Source: JBAYZQ01 sp041672385
Lineage (GTDB): Bacteria; Spirochaetota; Spirochaetia; Sphaerochaetales; Sphaerochaetaceae
Reading direction: 5' to 3'
Length of the DNA stretch: 32,589 bases
Assembly (NCBI GenBank): GCA_041672385.1
Contig: JBAYZQ010000008.1
Location: forward strand, 1-32,589
Shown here: one piece after another, positions 15,847 to 24,632 of the stretch
Numbering within the stretch: position 1 is the stretch's first letter
Layout: each line of letters opens with the position of its first letter
Program-made: the position numbers and the translations under genes
Notes under the pieces: generated by a model
The model's input: only the letters and a program-made list of their open reading frames with translations
What the model was told of the DNA's origin: nothing
Databases searched by the model: none

Positions 15847-17851
15847 AGAACTTATTAAACAATTTCTAATCCATGTCTCCAGCTATAATAAGGAAGACTA
15901 TGAGAAAATTAAACAAGCTGCATATTATGCTGATGAAAAGCATCAAGACCAAAAAAGGCGAAGTGGAGAACCTTATTTAATCCATCCCTTAGCTGTTGCA
16001 GAAATCCTTATTTCTCTAGGAAGTGACGCAGATACCGTTTGTGGTGGACTTTTACATGATACAGTTGAAGACACTGATGCGACTTTAGAAGAAATCGAAA
16101 AACTTTTTGGACTTACTGTTTCCAATATGGTTGAAGGTGAAACTAAAATTTCATCAATTAAAGCCCAAAACAAAAATATTCAAGAAGCAGCCACAATAAG
16201 AAAACTATTTTTTACAATGAGCAATGATATTAGAGTTATCATTATTAAATTAGCTGATAAACTTCATAATATGAGAACTCTTGAATACCTAGACCGAACA
16301 AGAGCAAAAGAAATTGCTCAAGAATGTTTGGACATATACAGTCCTCTGGCTGATCGACTTGGTATTGCTTGGATAAAAACCGAACTAGAAAATTTATCCT
16401 TAAAGATTTTAAAACCAGATGTTTATAAATATATTGAAGACTATCTTGCCTCAAAACAAGTTGAACATAAAAAGTATATTGAAAGAATAACTAAAATTGT
16501 CCAAAAAAAATGTTATGAGGCGGGTTATAAAGTCAAAATTATTGGAAGAACCAAACATATTTATTCAATTCATCAAAAAATGAAAAAAAGGAATAAAGAT
16601 ATTGAAGATATCTATGACTTGTTTGGAATAAGGATTCTCTGTGACACTCCTTCAGATTGTTATATACTGCTGGGAATAATCCATAGCATCTGGCTTCCTA
16701 TTGAAGGAAGATTTAAAGATTATATAGCAATACCGAAATCAAATAATTATCAAAGTTTACATACCACTGTAGTTGCCCTTGAAGGAAAAATTATTGAAAT
16801 TCAGGTAAGAACTTTTGAAATGGACCAAATCGCAGATTTTGGAGTCGCTTCGCATACTTTATACAAATCAAAGACTGGCAGTGGTCAAGGTTGGAATCCT
16901 AATTACAATGTTGATATATATTCTCGTTTAAAAAACTGGAAAACAGAAATTCAACATTCAGATTCCTTTATGGATGACATAAAAACAGAACTTTTAAAAG
17001 ATACTATAATTGTATTTACCCCAAAGGGAAATCCTATTGATTTACCAGTTGGTTCTACTTCCTTGGACTTTGCATTTAAAATTCATACCGAGGTTGGTTT
17101 TCACACCACTGGAGCTAAAGCTAATGGATCCATTATTCCTTTAGGCCAACCATTAAAACATACTCAGGTAATTGAAATTCTTACCAGTCCTCAGGCTCAC
17201 CCTAAACTTTCTTGGCTTAAGCTAGCTCATAACAACAGTACAAAAGGAAAAATTAGAGCCTGGTTAAATAAAAATGATGAGGGGCTTCTTCTTCAAAAAA
17301 ATATTATTGCAAAAACAAAAAAAGAAGAAAAAAAGGAAGCTACTGAAGAACCTGAGTTAACTACAAAGATAAAAGATGATGAAATAATTCGTCATGTTAC
17401 TAATACAACCAATGCCTCATTAATAGTTGGAAAGGAAAAGAACCTTCTAATTTCATTGGCTCATTGTTGCAATCCAACGCCGGGAGACAAAATTATTGGA
17501 TATGTTTCTCGAGGAAGAGGTATCATTGTTCACCGAAAAGATTGTCCAAATTTGAAAAACATGACAGAAATTGAACAAAGAAGCATAGAGGTTGAGTGGG
17601 AAACAGAAAGTACCATGATAACCAAACGTTTTCGACTAACTGCACATAGAACTACCGATCTATTTAGTGAAATCGAAGGAGCCATTAAAAAATATAATGG
17701 ACACCTTCTTGAAGGAAAACTAAATGATACAGACGATGGTGATTTTGTCGGTAACTTCACAATGGAATGTGACAAAGAAGATTCCTTCAAAAAAATTATT
17801 AAAAATCTTAGGGCTATACCAAATATTATTCAAATAGCACCTAGGCTTTAA
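15839..17851 (+). CDS. rel: Bifunctional (p)ppGpp synthetase/hydrolase (RSH family)
   Basis: This 670-residue protein makes and degrades the alarmone (p)ppGpp in amino-acid starvation. The hydrolase domain looks active, with the HDTVEDT signature at 73-79 and an upstream YLIHPLAVAEIL. The synthetase domain (about 220-370) has IEDIYDLFGIRI and IPKSNNYQSLHTTV. A TGS domain follows (IIVFTPKGNPIDLPVGSTSLDFAF). A zinc-finger-like region (HCCNPTPGDKIIGYVSRGRGIIVHRKDCPN) and a C-terminal ACT domain complete it. This is the single long RSH form found in bacteria lacking separate RelA and SpoT. ATG 15839 fits the family; an in-frame TTG lies 5 codons upstream. The ribosome site is weak, so translation is probably coupled to prmC. 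The gene abuts convergent rpiB. Confidence 0.92.
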   Translation: MHEELIKQFLIHVSSYNKEDYEKIKQAAYYADEKHQDQKRRSGEPYLIHPLAVAEILISLGSDADTVCGGLLHDTVEDTDATLEEIEKLFGLTVSNMVEGETKISSIKAQNKNIQEAATIRKLFFTMSNDIRVIIIKLADKLHNMRTLEYLDRTRAKEIAQECLDIYSPLADRLGIAWIKTELENLSLKILKPDVYKYIEDYLASKQVEHKKYIERITKIVQKKCYEAGYKVKIIGRTKHIYSIHQKMKKRNKDIEDIYDLFGIRILCDTPSDCYILLGIIHSIWLPIEGRFKDYIAIPKSNNYQSLHTTVVALEGKIIEIQVRTFEMDQIADFGVASHTLYKSKTGSGQGWNPNYNVDIYSRLKNWKTEIQHSDSFMDDIKTELLKDTIIVFTPKGNPIDLPVGSTSLDFAFKIHTEVGFHTTGAKANGSIIPLGQPLKHTQVIEILTSPQAHPKLSWLKLAHNNSTKGKIRAWLNKNDEGLLLQKNIIAKTKKEEKKEATEEPELTTKIKDDEIIRHVTNTTNASLIVGKEKNLLISLAHCCNPTPGDKIIGYVSRGRGIIVHRKDCPNLKNMTEIEQRSIEVEWETESTMITKRFRLTAHRTTDLFSEIEGAIKKYNGHLLEGKLNDTDDGDFVGNFTMECDKEDSFKKIIKNLRAIPNIIQIAPRL

Positions 17852-18295
17852 CTATTTTGTTTCAAGATTCATTATTTTGTTAACTCTTCTTTGGTGCCTA
17901 CCTTCTAGGAATTGTGCATCTAAATAAGCATCTAAAATATCAAGAACATCTTCTTTATAGGTAACTCTTCCCCCAAAAGCAAGGAAATTTGCATCATTAT
18001 GTTCTTTAGCAAGGGTGGCTGTCATACAATCTTGAACAAGAGCACAACGAATTCCTTTAATCTTATTAGCAGCAATGGAAATCCCTATCCCAGTGCCGCA
18101 GCATACTATTCCAAATTCATAGCCACCTTTGTTAAACTCTTTACAAGCTTTCTCAGCTTGATCAGGATAATCAATGGAAACCACTTTATCAATTCCTAGG
18201 TAGTTTACTTCATATCCTTTTTCTTCAAGATGTTTCTTAATCTTTAAGGCCAATTCAACTGCACCCTGATCGTTCGCCATAACTACTTTTTTCAT
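17852..18295 (-). CDS. rpiB: Ribose-5-phosphate isomerase B
   Basis: This 147-residue enzyme interconverts ribose 5-phosphate and ribulose 5-phosphate in the pentose phosphate pathway. It has the RpiB/LacAB fold signatures: ANDQGAVELALKIKKHL (7-23), the catalytic Cys in CCGTGIGISIAANKIKG (Cys66), and EHNDANFLAFGGR near the C-terminus. An aspartate follows the N-terminal ND where many members have DH (ANDQ here), a minor variation. GGGAGA precedes ATG 18295. It is the last gene of a leftward block, 11 bases after a small exported-protein gene. Its stop abuts the rel stop, so no terminator fits between them. Confidence 0.9.
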   Translation of the reverse strand: MKKVVMANDQGAVELALKIKKHLEEKGYEVNYLGIDKVVSIDYPDQAEKACKEFNKGGYEFGIVCCGTGIGISIAANKIKGIRCALVQDCMTATLAKEHNDANFLAFGGRVTYKEDVLDILDAYLDAQFLEGRHQRRVNKIMNLETK

Positions 18296-18306
18296 TTCAT
18301 TTCTCC

Positions 18307-18873
18307 CTATTTATAGTTTGTTTTCCAAGTCCCTTTAAAATAATGATCATACATAGCAACGGAAAAAAACATACTAATATCATTTGTCATAAAATTATAA
18401 GCCAAACCCAAAGGCAAAATCCTTTCCCTTTTTCCAGAGGCAGGAGCTCCTACGGTTGCTGGATATAACCTTAAAACCAAAGTTGTAGGCATAAAAATAT
18501 TTTTATCATTGTGATTATTACAGTAAAGACCAAATCCCACCATAGAATTTATACCCATTCCTGCATTTCTATTTGAAAAAACCCTTTCTCCAAGTAAACT
18601 ATAATTTAATTCCAAACCCAAGGAAAAATCTTTAATAAAAGAAGGAACAATTTCAAAAGTTCCTATAAGATTCAATTCAAGTTTTTCGGTTAAACCTGCA
18701 TCAAGACCTAAAAGTAAATTCAAACCATATTCATAGTTATTATCAAAATAATTTTCGTTATGACCAATGGTAAAGCCAATATCTTTCAAAAAGTTTGAAG
18801 AATCATCTTTGCTTTCAGCAAAGATTGAAAAGGCAATAATCAATACCAATATTGTTATAATAATTTTTTTCAT
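18307..18873 (-). CDS. Small exported, probably outer-membrane beta-barrel protein
   Basis: I do not recognise this 188-residue protein. It has a signal peptide (MKKIIITILVLIIAFSIFA). Alternating, glycine- and aromatic-rich strands follow (YGLNLLLGLDAGLTEKLELNLIG, FSLGLELNYSLL), which suggests a small outer-membrane barrel. TGGAGA precedes ATG 18873. It lies between another small exported protein and rpiB in a block with 3-11-base gaps. The sequence resembles spirochaetal surface proteins in style only, and no function is claimed. It shares the length class and position of the next protein, but I see no clear sequence similarity between them. Confidence 0.65.
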   Translation of the reverse strand: MKKIIITILVLIIAFSIFAESKDDSSNFLKDIGFTIGHNENYFDNNYEYGLNLLLGLDAGLTEKLELNLIGTFEIVPSFIKDFSLGLELNYSLLGERVFSNRNAGMGINSMVGFGLYCNNHNDKNIFMPTTLVLRLYPATVGAPASGKRERILPLGLAYNFMTNDISMFFSVAMYDHYFKGTWKTNYK

Positions 18874-18884
18874 TCATTTCTCCA

Positions 18885-19388
18885 CTATAAACACATATAG
18901 GTAAATCTACAAAAGGTTAATCCCCAAGAATTAATTCCATCTTCGTTAAAATTAACAAAAGGTGAAAACCACTCATAAACAAAATCTTTTTCTAAAAACC
19001 TAAAAGCAGCAACTTCCAAAGTAAAGTTTGGATAGAATTCATCATTCCAAAAAAATCCAACTTTTATACTTGGACTCCAAAGAGTAGGATTAATACTTAT
19101 AGAAGGAAATAATTTATTTTCAAGATAAAACAAATCAAACATTGCTAAAAATCGTACTCCACCAAATTTTATACCTTTAGAACTTGCAGATAAATCAACA
19201 TTGATTTCTACTCCAGGAGAAAAAAAAGGACAATCCATAATTTTATGATAGGTACTAATACCAACAAGTTGGGTGCTATCACTTTTTCCTGAAAACTCAA
19301 ATCCAAATCCACTATCATAGGGAAAATCATAAGCTGCAAGACTGAAGGTGATTACCAAAATCAATAATATTAAAATGTATTTTTTCAT
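18885..19388 (-). CDS. Small exported protein of unknown function, beta-rich
   Basis: This 167-residue protein has a signal peptide (MKKYILILLILVITFSLAA). Its mature chain is rich in aromatic and glycine residues (YDFPYDSGFGFEFSGK, VKIGFFWNDEF-like strands), as in outer-membrane or periplasmic beta proteins. It ends in a Cys-Leu after FTYMC. A GGAGGT ribosome site overlaps the last codons of the PLD-lipoprotein gene, so the two are co-transcribed and probably coupled. I do not recognise a family. With its downstream neighbour it makes a pair of small envelope proteins beside an envelope lipase, which suggests a shared role in the cell surface (inference). Confidence 0.62.
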   Translation of the reverse strand: MKKYILILLILVITFSLAAYDFPYDSGFGFEFSGKSDSTQLVGISTYHKIMDCPFFSPGVEINVDLSASSKGIKFGGVRFLAMFDLFYLENKLFPSISINPTLWSPSIKVGFFWNDEFYPNFTLEVAAFRFLEKDFVYEWFSPFVNFNEDGINSWGLTFCRFTYMCL

Positions 19389-19391
19389 GCA

Positions 19392-20663
19392 TCAACCTCC
19401 AAAAAAGCAAAAAATGAAACCAGGTAAATATTTTAGCTTTTGATAATTATTTGCCGTTTCTAAATCTAGAAGGTGAGTAGTTTGTTTAAGTTCCTGATAA
19501 TGATCTTTTACTTGTTGAGCAAATTCAATATCATCGACAATAACAATCATTTCATTTGATAGATTCATTGATCTATAGTTGAAATTAGAAGAACCAAATA
19601 ATGTATATCTTGAATCAACCACTAATAACTTTTCATGAAGTAAAGGAACCATTTCATCACTTGAATTTTCAATCAAAACATTAGCTCCGGTTTCAACAAT
19701 TCTTAAAAGTGCATAATAAGTTGAATTTCTTTGACTAATTCTTGAGTCAAAGGGTATTATCATTTCATAATAAACATCACGATTTATGGCATTTGAAACC
19801 ATTTCAAGCATATTTTTATCAAAATACGGAAGGAAAGGAAGACTTAAAACTTCTTTTTCGGCAGAATTTATCAAAACAGAGTAAGCCTTTGCGATATTAA
19901 GATTAGTACCATATTGGTCTACAAACCAAGCATTTAAGGTTTCACAGCTACTTCTATTAGGTATTTCAAAGGACGATCTTTCTACTTCATCAATACATTC
20001 ATGATTCCAATAATCAACAAAATCATCCATGATTAATGAAGCAACATCTGAAGAATGAAAACAGTACATTGCATCTCGCTGTCCTCCAACAGAAGGAGAG
20101 CTAGTTGAAATATAATTAATATTCATTCCACCTATGAACAAAGTTTTTCCATCTACAACAAAAAACTTTCTATGTTCTCTTTGGAAAAGTCCAATACCAC
20201 TGGAAAGTCGATTTACAGAAAATGGGTTATATACAAAAACATGTACTCCACTTTCTTTTAAACTATCCACAGGTCTTAGGTGATATCTTGATTCAGTCAT
20301 ATCAAAAGCTCCGGTGCCGTCCGTAATAAAAAATACATCTACACCACTTTCGCTTTTCTCTTTAAGAATATCAAATATTTTCTGATTCTCATCACATTCC
20401 GAACCTAAAAACATTAAACAAACTATATAATCATCGGCCTTCTCAAATTCCTCACAAAGTCGATCCACCCAAAAACTTCCATCATAATACACATCAGGTT
20501 TTGAAATTTTAACACTTGGAATTCCATAATCTTCCATCTTTTCAGAAATAGACAAATCATTGTTAATTCCAATTCCATCAACCATTTCTCCAGTTGTAGA
20601 ACACCCTGTCAAAAACAAAACCATAGAGGCCAAAATAAAAATAAAAACTCTTAATTTCTTCAT
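19392..20663 (-). CDS. Lipoprotein of the phospholipase D / cardiolipin synthase superfamily
   Basis: This 423-residue protein begins with a lipoprotein signal (LASMVLFLTGC; lipid-bearing Cys21), so it should be membrane-anchored and outside the cytoplasm. Two complete HKD catalytic motifs are present: His164-x-Lys166-x4-Asp171 (HRKFFVVDGKTLFIGGMN) and His343-x-Lys345-x4-Asp350 (HEKLLVVDSRYTLFGSSNFN). Such proteins move or cleave phosphodiesters in phospholipids. Cardiolipin synthases are usually integral membrane proteins, so a lipid-anchored form facing the periplasm is a variation. No Shine-Dalgarno precedes ATG 20663; a TATTAT box at 20686-20681 (minus strand) would leave only about 11 bases of leader. 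It begins 23 bases after the HAD-CDA gene. Confidence 0.8.
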   Translation of the reverse strand: MKKLRVFIFILASMVLFLTGCSTTGEMVDGIGINNDLSISEKMEDYGIPSVKISKPDVYYDGSFWVDRLCEEFEKADDYIVCLMFLGSECDENQKIFDILKEKSESGVDVFFITDGTGAFDMTESRYHLRPVDSLKESGVHVFVYNPFSVNRLSSGIGLFQREHRKFFVVDGKTLFIGGMNINYISTSSPSVGGQRDAMYCFHSSDVASLIMDDFVDYWNHECIDEVERSSFEIPNRSSCETLNAWFVDQYGTNLNIAKAYSVLINSAEKEVLSLPFLPYFDKNMLEMVSNAINRDVYYEMIIPFDSRISQRNSTYYALLRIVETGANVLIENSSDEMVPLLHEKLLVVDSRYTLFGSSNFNYRSMNLSNEMIVIVDDIEFAQQVKDHYQELKQTTHLLDLETANNYQKLKYLPGFIFCFFGG

Positions 20664-20686
20664 AACTTTTATAGTTTGATATAATA

Positions 20687-21778
20687 CTATAAATTGAAAG
20701 GATGTGGAAGTAATTCTTTAAAAACAAATTTATTAATTACCCCATTAGCAGAAATCAATACAACCTGAGTGTTTTCTAAGGCAAATTCGTTTATAACCTG
20801 TAAACATATTGCACATGGAGGTGCAGGCTTTTTATCATCACTTACCACAACAATATAGTCTATAAGGATTTTACCTTCATTAGCAATAGCCTGCATTATT
20901 GCAGATCTCTCAGCACAAATTGTTCCGCCATAACTAGAGTTTTCAACATTACAGCCACTATAAATATTTTTAGTGGAAGTAATAAGAGCTGCTCCAACTT
21001 TAAAATGTGAATAAGGGGAATAAGAATTATTAAAAGCTTTCCAAGCCTTTGAAATAGCTTTGATTTTTAAATACTCATCCGTTTGTTGCTCAAATATTCC
21101 ATCCAATTTATCTTTTAATAAAGCTTCAATAGGAAAATCATCCAAATTTGAAACAACTAAATCAGCTCCTGAAGCAATCAACAAATCTCTTTTAAAAGTT
21201 CCTTCTACTCCAAGACAAGCGCAACCTGCATTTTTGGCGGAAACTATTCCCGATGGAGAATCTTCTATAACAAGACACTGCTCAGGAGAAAGATTAAGAC
21301 TTAAAGCTGAGAAGGTATAAATATCGGAAAAAGGCTTCTTCCTTTTTAAATTACTTCCTGAAATAAAAAAGTTAAAATCATCTTCATCAAACCCAACAGT
21401 TGCCAAATTTATTTTTGCTTTAATATAATCAGCACTTGTAGCCACTGCAATTTTTATTTGATTTGATGTTAATTGAGATATTAGTTTTACTACTCCCTCT
21501 TTAGCATTTAATTTTGTATGGCCCTTTCTCAAACCAAGAGCAAATTGTCTATAAATTTCATACATTTCTTTTTTTGAAGTTTCAAGATCTAACTTTAACC
21601 CATATTTTTTTGCAACTTCTCCAATATAAGAATCTTCTCCTGCTCCCACAAAAGGTTCAAAATCTTTGGCTTTGACTTTTACCCCATTGTTTTGAAATAA
21701 CTCAATAGCAGATAAACAAGTATATTCTTCAGAATCTATTATTACACCATCAACATCAAAAATAATCCCTTTAATCAT
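20687..21778 (-). CDS. Fusion of a HAD phosphatase and a cytidine deaminase
   Basis: This 363-residue protein joins two complete domains. Residues 1-215 are a beta-phosphoglucomutase-like HAD hydrolase: nucleophile Asp8 and acid Asp10 (FDVDGVIIDS), Thr114/Ser115 (AVATSADY), Lys148 (KRKKPF), and acids Glu172/Asp173 (IEDSPSG). Residues ~230-363 are a cytidine deaminase. They carry the zinc ligand Cys288 and catalytic Glu290 (TICAERSAI), and Cys322/Cys325 (PPCAIC), with SPYSHFKVGAA and SGCNVENSSYGG upstream. All key residues are intact. Established: CDA deaminates (deoxy)cytidine to uridine. Inference: the HAD part may dephosphorylate a pyrimidine nucleotide or sugar and feed the deaminase. It lies 13 bases after the hydantoinase gene at the end of the glycine-cleavage block. 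Confidence 0.88.
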   Translation of the reverse strand: MIKGIIFDVDGVIIDSEEYTCLSAIELFQNNGVKVKAKDFEPFVGAGEDSYIGEVAKKYGLKLDLETSKKEMYEIYRQFALGLRKGHTKLNAKEGVVKLISQLTSNQIKIAVATSADYIKAKINLATVGFDEDDFNFFISGSNLKRKKPFSDIYTFSALSLNLSPEQCLVIEDSPSGIVSAKNAGCACLGVEGTFKRDLLIASGADLVVSNLDDFPIEALLKDKLDGIFEQQTDEYLKIKAISKAWKAFNNSYSPYSHFKVGAALITSTKNIYSGCNVENSSYGGTICAERSAIMQAIANEGKILIDYIVVVSDDKKPAPPCAICLQVINEFALENTQVVLISANGVINKFVFKELLPHPFNL

Positions 21779-21791
21779 AATTCCCCGCTTT

Positions 21792-23174
21792 TTATTTATA
21801 AGCCGAACTTAAACTTTCGTTTAACCTTGTTCCTGTTCCAGGTAAGCCCAAATAAACCCCATTTCCCATAACCAAATGGCCTTTAAGATAAGTCATTACA
21901 ACTTCTCCATTTACCTTCATTCCTTCATAACAAGAATAACCACTTTTTGAATGTATTTTTTCCTTTGTTATTTCCCAACTCATTTCAGGATCAAATAAAA
22001 TGAAATCTGCATCAGTACCTACAAGAAGACTTCCTTTTTCTGGATATAACCCAAAAATCTTTGCAGGATTTTCACTAAGAAGTTCAACTACTTTCATCAA
22101 GCTTAATCTTGTCCCACCTGAAGCAAAAGTATTAATTAGAGGTAAAAGTTCTTCTGTACCAGGGATTCCAGGGAAAATGGTTCTACAATCATTACTTTCT
22201 AGTTTTTGTTTATAAGTAAAACTGCAGTGATCAGTTGCAACCACTTGAATTTCTCCATCAATTAAGGCTTTTTGAAGAGCCTTATTATCTTCTTTATCCC
22301 TAAGAGGAGGAGTCATAACATATAAGGGACCATTTTCTCCCTCAAGTTTACTTTTATCTAAAAAAAGATAATGCGGAGTCGTTTCAACAATTAACTTAGC
22401 ACCTTTCTTTCTTAAAGCTCTAACTTCTTCCAATCCTTCTTTACTAGAAAGATGAACAATGTATAAAGGCATATCAAGAGAAAGTGCAATTTCTCCAACC
22501 ATTTTTATTCCTTCAGCTTCTACTCTTGGAGGTCGAAGTAGAGCATGATCAGATGGTAGGTATCCACCTTTCCAGTTATTGTTAATATCTTGGATAACAT
22601 CATCACTTTCACAATGTGCTGTAATTAAAATTTCAAGTTTTTTACAAGCAGAGAATAAACGCTTTAACTCTTCTTTATTTGCTAACATGTAACCTACATT
22701 CTTGTAGGTGGTAAAAATCTTTATTACTCTAACACCCTTTTCTTTAAGAAGAGAAAGTTGTTCCTCAAGATTTTCTTTCATTGAATAGACCCCTTGATGC
22801 AAGGCATAATCAATGGCCATTGTTTCACCCATTTCTTTAGTTCGTATTTCTTCAGAGTCAGATAAACTGATTGTTTTTTGATCATCAGAGAAATCAATTA
22901 CTGTTGTAACTCCACCATAACTGGCAAGTTTGCTCCCTTCTTTAAAGCCATCAGCAGTAGCTGTTCCTCTAGATACCAAATGATAATGAGTATGACTGTC
23001 AATAATGCCAGGAAGGACACATAAACCTTCTGCATTTATAACCTTAGCATCTAATTTATTTTCATCAATTTCTTTTTCAACTTTGGTTATTTTTCCATTA
23101 CTAACCAGAATATCAGCATGAAAAGCTTTTTTAGAACTAAAAAGCATTCCATTTTTAATCAGTAAATCTTTCAT
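21792..23174 (-). CDS. Dihydropyrimidinase / D-hydantoinase family amidohydrolase
   Basis: This 460-residue enzyme of the cyclic amidohydrolase superfamily has a full binuclear metal site. The residues are His61 and His63 (DSHTHYH), carboxylated Lys152 with Tyr157 (VIKIFTTYK), His187 (ITAHCE), His241 (VHLSS) and Asp315 (ATDHCSF). It would open a cyclic amide such as dihydrouracil, a hydantoin or allantoin. No dihydropyrimidine dehydrogenase or beta-ureidopropionase is in the window, so the true substrate is open. GGAGG precedes ATG 23174. It sits 18 bases after gcvPB and 13 before the HAD-CDA gene, suggesting a pyrimidine or cyclic-amide role alongside glycine metabolism. The operon context is stronger evidence of co-regulation than of shared pathway. 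Confidence 0.85.
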   Translation of the reverse strand: MKDLLIKNGMLFSSKKAFHADILVSNGKITKVEKEIDENKLDAKVINAEGLCVLPGIIDSHTHYHLVSRGTATADGFKEGSKLASYGGVTTVIDFSDDQKTISLSDSEEIRTKEMGETMAIDYALHQGVYSMKENLEEQLSLLKEKGVRVIKIFTTYKNVGYMLANKEELKRLFSACKKLEILITAHCESDDVIQDINNNWKGGYLPSDHALLRPPRVEAEGIKMVGEIALSLDMPLYIVHLSSKEGLEEVRALRKKGAKLIVETTPHYLFLDKSKLEGENGPLYVMTPPLRDKEDNKALQKALIDGEIQVVATDHCSFTYKQKLESNDCRTIFPGIPGTEELLPLINTFASGGTRLSLMKVVELLSENPAKIFGLYPEKGSLLVGTDADFILFDPEMSWEITKEKIHSKSGYSCYEGMKVNGEVVMTYLKGHLVMGNGVYLGLPGTGTRLNESLSSAYK

Positions 23175-23192
23175 AAAATCCTCCGTTAACTT

Positions 23193-24632
23193 TTAGCCCT
23201 TCAAAACTGGATTCCTAGCGGCAAGAACCTCATCAACTCTTCCAATTACTGTTTTACAAGGAGATTTTTTTAATTCTTCAGGAGTTTTTTCAGCTTTCTC
23301 ATACAAATCTAGAATTACATCACAACATTCATCCATTACTTGAAGACTTTCTGTTTCAGTAGGTTCAAACATCAATGCTTCATGTACAATCATTGGAAAA
23401 TACATCGTAGGTGGATGATACCCCCTATCAATAAGGGATTTAGAAATATCTAAGGCACTTACTCCAGTTGAATCTTTCAAATTCTGAAGTGAGAGTACAA
23501 ATTCATGCATGCATATTCTATCATAAGCTACTTTATATTTTTTCTTTAGTATAACTCTCATGTAGTTTGCATTTAAAACAGCATGCTCACTTGCACTTTT
23601 AAGACCATCGCTTCCCATGCTAAGGATATAAGCATAAGCTCTAACTATAACTAAAAAATTACCATAAAAAGAACTAACTTTTCCAAGACTTTTTTCTATA
23701 TTCCAATCAAGTTTGTATTTTCCATCTTTAAAAACTACATCCGGAATGGGAACAAACTTCTTAAGTTTTTCAACAAAAAGGACTGGACCACTGCCCGGTC
23801 CTCCTCCACCATGAGGAGTTGAGAAAGTTTTATGCAAATTAAAATGAACTACATCAAATCCCATATCCCTTGGCCTTGCTTTACCCATTATGGCATTCAT
23901 GTTTGCTCCATCATAATAAAGTAAACCACCTGCCTCATGAACCATTTTCGAAATCTTAAGAATATCGACTTCAAAAAGCCCAAGAGTATTAGGATTTGTA
24001 AGCATTATTCCTGCCACATCAGCTTTGAGATTTTTCTTTAAATCATCAAGATCAACTAAACCCCTTTCATCAGATTTAACAATCCTAATATCAAAACCAT
24101 TCATATGAGCACTGGCAGGATTTGTCCCATGTGCAGATTCAGGAATCAAGATAATATTTCTTTTTTCCTCTTTTTTATCCAAAAAGTAGGAACGGATAAT
24201 TTTAAGTCCAGTGTATTCACCATGAGCACCAGCACAAGGTTGAAGAGTTCCCCAATCCATTCCTGAAATCTCACATAAGTCTTTTATCATTTCATAATAA
24301 ATTTTCAAACAACCTTGAACTGTATCTTCATCTTGAAGTGGATGTATATTATTAAAACCATCAAGACTTGCTAATCTTTCATTTACTTTAGGATTATACT
24401 TCATAGTACAAGAGCCTAAAGGATAAAATCCAAAATCAACACCAAAGGCCATTGAAGATAGTTTTGAAAAATGTCGAACCAAATCAAGCTCAGACACCTC
24501 AGGCAAAATTGCTTCATCTAATCTTGTAAAACAATCTTTAACAGGCTTAGCTGGTTTTACATCTAGAGGAGGAAACTTATAAGCACTACGTCCTTTTACT
24601 GAATTATTTATTAATAATTTTTCACTATTCAT
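23193..24632 (-). CDS. gcvPB: Glycine dehydrogenase (decarboxylating), subunit 2 of the P-protein
   Basis: This 479-residue PLP subunit decarboxylates glycine and passes the aminomethyl group to lipoyl-GcvH. The PLP lysine is Lys268 in FNLHKTFSTPHGGGGPG, whose glycine-rich loop is diagnostic. Other conserved stretches are FYPLGSCTMKYNPK (69-82), QPCAGAHGEYTG (131-142) and PESAHGTNPASAHM (164-177). The split PA/PB arrangement is common in anaerobes and archaea; proteobacterial GcvP is one long chain. ATG 24632 overlaps the gcvPA stop by 8 bases, and GGGAGA lies inside the end of gcvPA, so the two subunits are translated together, as expected for an alpha2-beta2 complex. Confidence 0.95.
   Translation of the reverse strand: MNSEKLLINNSVKGRSAYKFPPLDVKPAKPVKDCFTRLDEAILPEVSELDLVRHFSKLSSMAFGVDFGFYPLGSCTMKYNPKVNERLASLDGFNNIHPLQDEDTVQGCLKIYYEMIKDLCEISGMDWGTLQPCAGAHGEYTGLKIIRSYFLDKKEEKRNIILIPESAHGTNPASAHMNGFDIRIVKSDERGLVDLDDLKKNLKADVAGIMLTNPNTLGLFEVDILKISKMVHEAGGLLYYDGANMNAIMGKARPRDMGFDVVHFNLHKTFSTPHGGGGPGSGPVLFVEKLKKFVPIPDVVFKDGKYKLDWNIEKSLGKVSSFYGNFLVIVRAYAYILSMGSDGLKSASEHAVLNANYMRVILKKKYKVAYDRICMHEFVLSLQNLKDSTGVSALDISKSLIDRGYHPPTMYFPMIVHEALMFEPTETESLQVMDECCDVILDLYEKAEKTPEELKKSPCKTVIGRVDEVLAARNPVLKG

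Noticed and set aside
21792..23174. Full reductive uracil-degradation pathway
   Set aside because: Only the ring-opening enzyme is present; no dihydropyrimidine dehydrogenase or beta-ureidopropionase, so the substrate stays open.
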